Made by a program: the position numbers and the translations under genes. Shown here piece after piece: positions 5,479 through 5,887 of a stretch of DNA of 5,887 nucleotides. Location of the stretch: assembly GCA_049282455.1 (NCBI GenBank), contig JBAPUB010000336.1, forward strand, positions 1 to 5,887, read 5' to 3'. Under the pieces are notes generated by a model. That model was not told the origin of the DNA, searched no databases, and worked only from the letters and a program-made list of their open reading frames with translations. How positions within the stretch are numbered: position 1 is the first letter of the stretch; each line of letters opens with the position of its first letter. Source of the DNA: JBAPUB01 sp049282455. Its GTDB lineage: Bacteria > Actinomycetota > Actinomycetes > JAHEKZ01.

Positions 5479-5499
5479 GGGGCGGGCTGGCGCCCCTGG

Positions 5500-5784
5500 T
5501 CAGGCCTGGACGCCGAGGCGGCGGGCTGAGCGGGCCCGCTGCCGGGCGGCGCGCATCCGGCGCAGCCGCTTGACCAGCATCGGGTCGAACGCCAAGGACT
5601 CCGGACGGTCGATCAGCGCGTTGAGCACCTGGTAGTAGCGGGTCGCCGACATGTCGAACAGCTCGCGGATGGCCTGCTCCTTGGCGCCGGCGTACTTCCA
5701 CCACTGCCGTTCGAAGGCCAGGATCGCCTGCTCACGCTCGCTCAGCTGGGATGGCGTGGCGGTCATGGCTGTCACGGCGTCCAT
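5500..5784 (-). CDS. DUF3263 family protein
   Basis: A 94-residue cytoplasmic protein of unknown function, typical of actinobacteria. The core LSEREQAILAFERQWWKYAG (14-33), then AKEQAIRELFDMSATRYYQV (34-53) and NALIDRPESLAFDPMLVKRL (55-74), is the DUF3263 signature as I remember it. The middle part (34-58) reads like a helix-turn-helix and the C-terminus (72-89) is very basic, so DNA binding is plausible but not shown. The ATG at 5784 is favoured over an in-frame ATG at 5766 because GAGGGG lies at 5798-5793, 8 nt upstream. It is first in a probable two-gene unit with the LytR_C protein, 21 nt apart. Confidence 0.9.
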   Translation of the reverse strand: MDAVTAMTATPSQLSEREQAILAFERQWWKYAGAKEQAIRELFDMSATRYYQVLNALIDRPESLAFDPMLVKRLRRMRAARQRARSARRLGVQA

Positions 5785-5813
5785 TCGGTTAACCCCTCGG
5801 CGACTCGGGTGCT

Positions 5814-5850
5814 GGTTCGCGGCTGCTGGTTCGCGGGTGGCGGTTCGCGG
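5814..5850. repeat. Three 14-bp-spaced direct repeats upstream of the DUF3263 gene
   Basis: GGTTCGCGG occurs at 5814-5822, 5828-5836 and 5842-5850, a constant period of 14 bp, with similar flanks (GCT or GGC before, GGT or GCT after). A degenerate fourth unit may lie nearer the gene (CGACTCGGGT at 5801-5810). Located 30-66 bp before the DUF3263 start, where a promoter or operator would be. Confidence 0.6.
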
Positions 5851-5865
5851 GTGGTGCTGAGTGCG

Positions 5866-5887
5866 GCCCGGGCTTCCCCTCCCGGGC
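5866..5887. terminator. Inverted repeat at the right edge
   Basis: GCCCGGG (5866-5872) and CCCGGGC (5881-5887), perfect 7 bp with an 8-nt loop. It could be the terminator of a gene beyond the window or part of a promoter-region dyad; the flank needed to judge is missing. Confidence 0.3.

Noticed and set aside
4985..5635. Plus-strand open frame with a Gly-Asp-Ser repeat
   Set aside because: Its repeat is the reverse reading of the SPSE repeats in the LytR_C gene, which has a membrane segment and a recognisable domain. The frame also runs across two good minus-strand genes.
1..5887. tRNA, rRNA, transposase or phage genes
   Set aside because: None seen on either strand; gene content and base composition look like ordinary chromosome throughout.

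Overview
The window is GC-rich, dense, single-domain-type bacterial DNA. The protein set (GT81 glucosyl-3-phosphoglycerate synthase, LytR C-terminal-domain protein, DUF3263 protein, CysO-like sulfur carrier, KGYGFI-type cold shock protein, a DUF5709-like acidic protein) points to an actinomycete. A Micrococcales member such as an Intrasporangiaceae genus would fit, but that is a guess from gene style, not a measurement.

Layout from left to right. (1) Positions 1-1109, minus strand: the N-terminal two thirds of an acetyl-CoA synthetase of the AcsA type, cut by the left edge. (2) 1250-1549, plus: a small, very acidic DUF5709-like protein, divergent from acsA. (3) 1598-1798, minus: a CspA-family cold shock protein with its own likely promoter and a 5' UTR hairpin. 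(4) 1993-2268 and 2265-3563, minus: a two-gene operon with a 4-bp overlap, made of a threonine-synthase-family PLP enzyme followed by a CysO/MoaD/ThiS-like sulfur carrier ending in Gly-Gly. It is preceded at 3580-3707 by a clear SAM-I (S-box) riboswitch whose P1 stem runs into the ribosome binding site. (5) 3849-4850, plus: glucosyl-3-phosphoglycerate synthase, GpgS. (6) 4825-5478, minus: a membrane-anchored LytR_C-domain protein whose 3' end overlaps gpgS by 26 bp, preceded by (7) 5500-5784, minus: a DUF3263 protein. The right edge (5785-5887) holds 14-bp-spaced direct repeats and an inverted repeat.

The most interesting unit is (4). By family it would be called thrC plus a MoaD-like protein. 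However, a SAM riboswitch controls methionine/SAM metabolism, and a sulfur carrier is not needed to make threonine. Read together, they suggest a sulfur-carrier-dependent route to homocysteine: the PLP enzyme would take O-phosphohomoserine, the substrate of threonine synthase, and a protein thiocarboxylate as sulfur donor. This parallels the CysM/CysO route to cysteine from O-phosphoserine in mycobacteria. I recall a report of such a route in Streptomyces (MetM/MetO) but cannot verify it here. The assignment is inference from context; the riboswitch, the overlap and the Gly-Gly end are directly visible.
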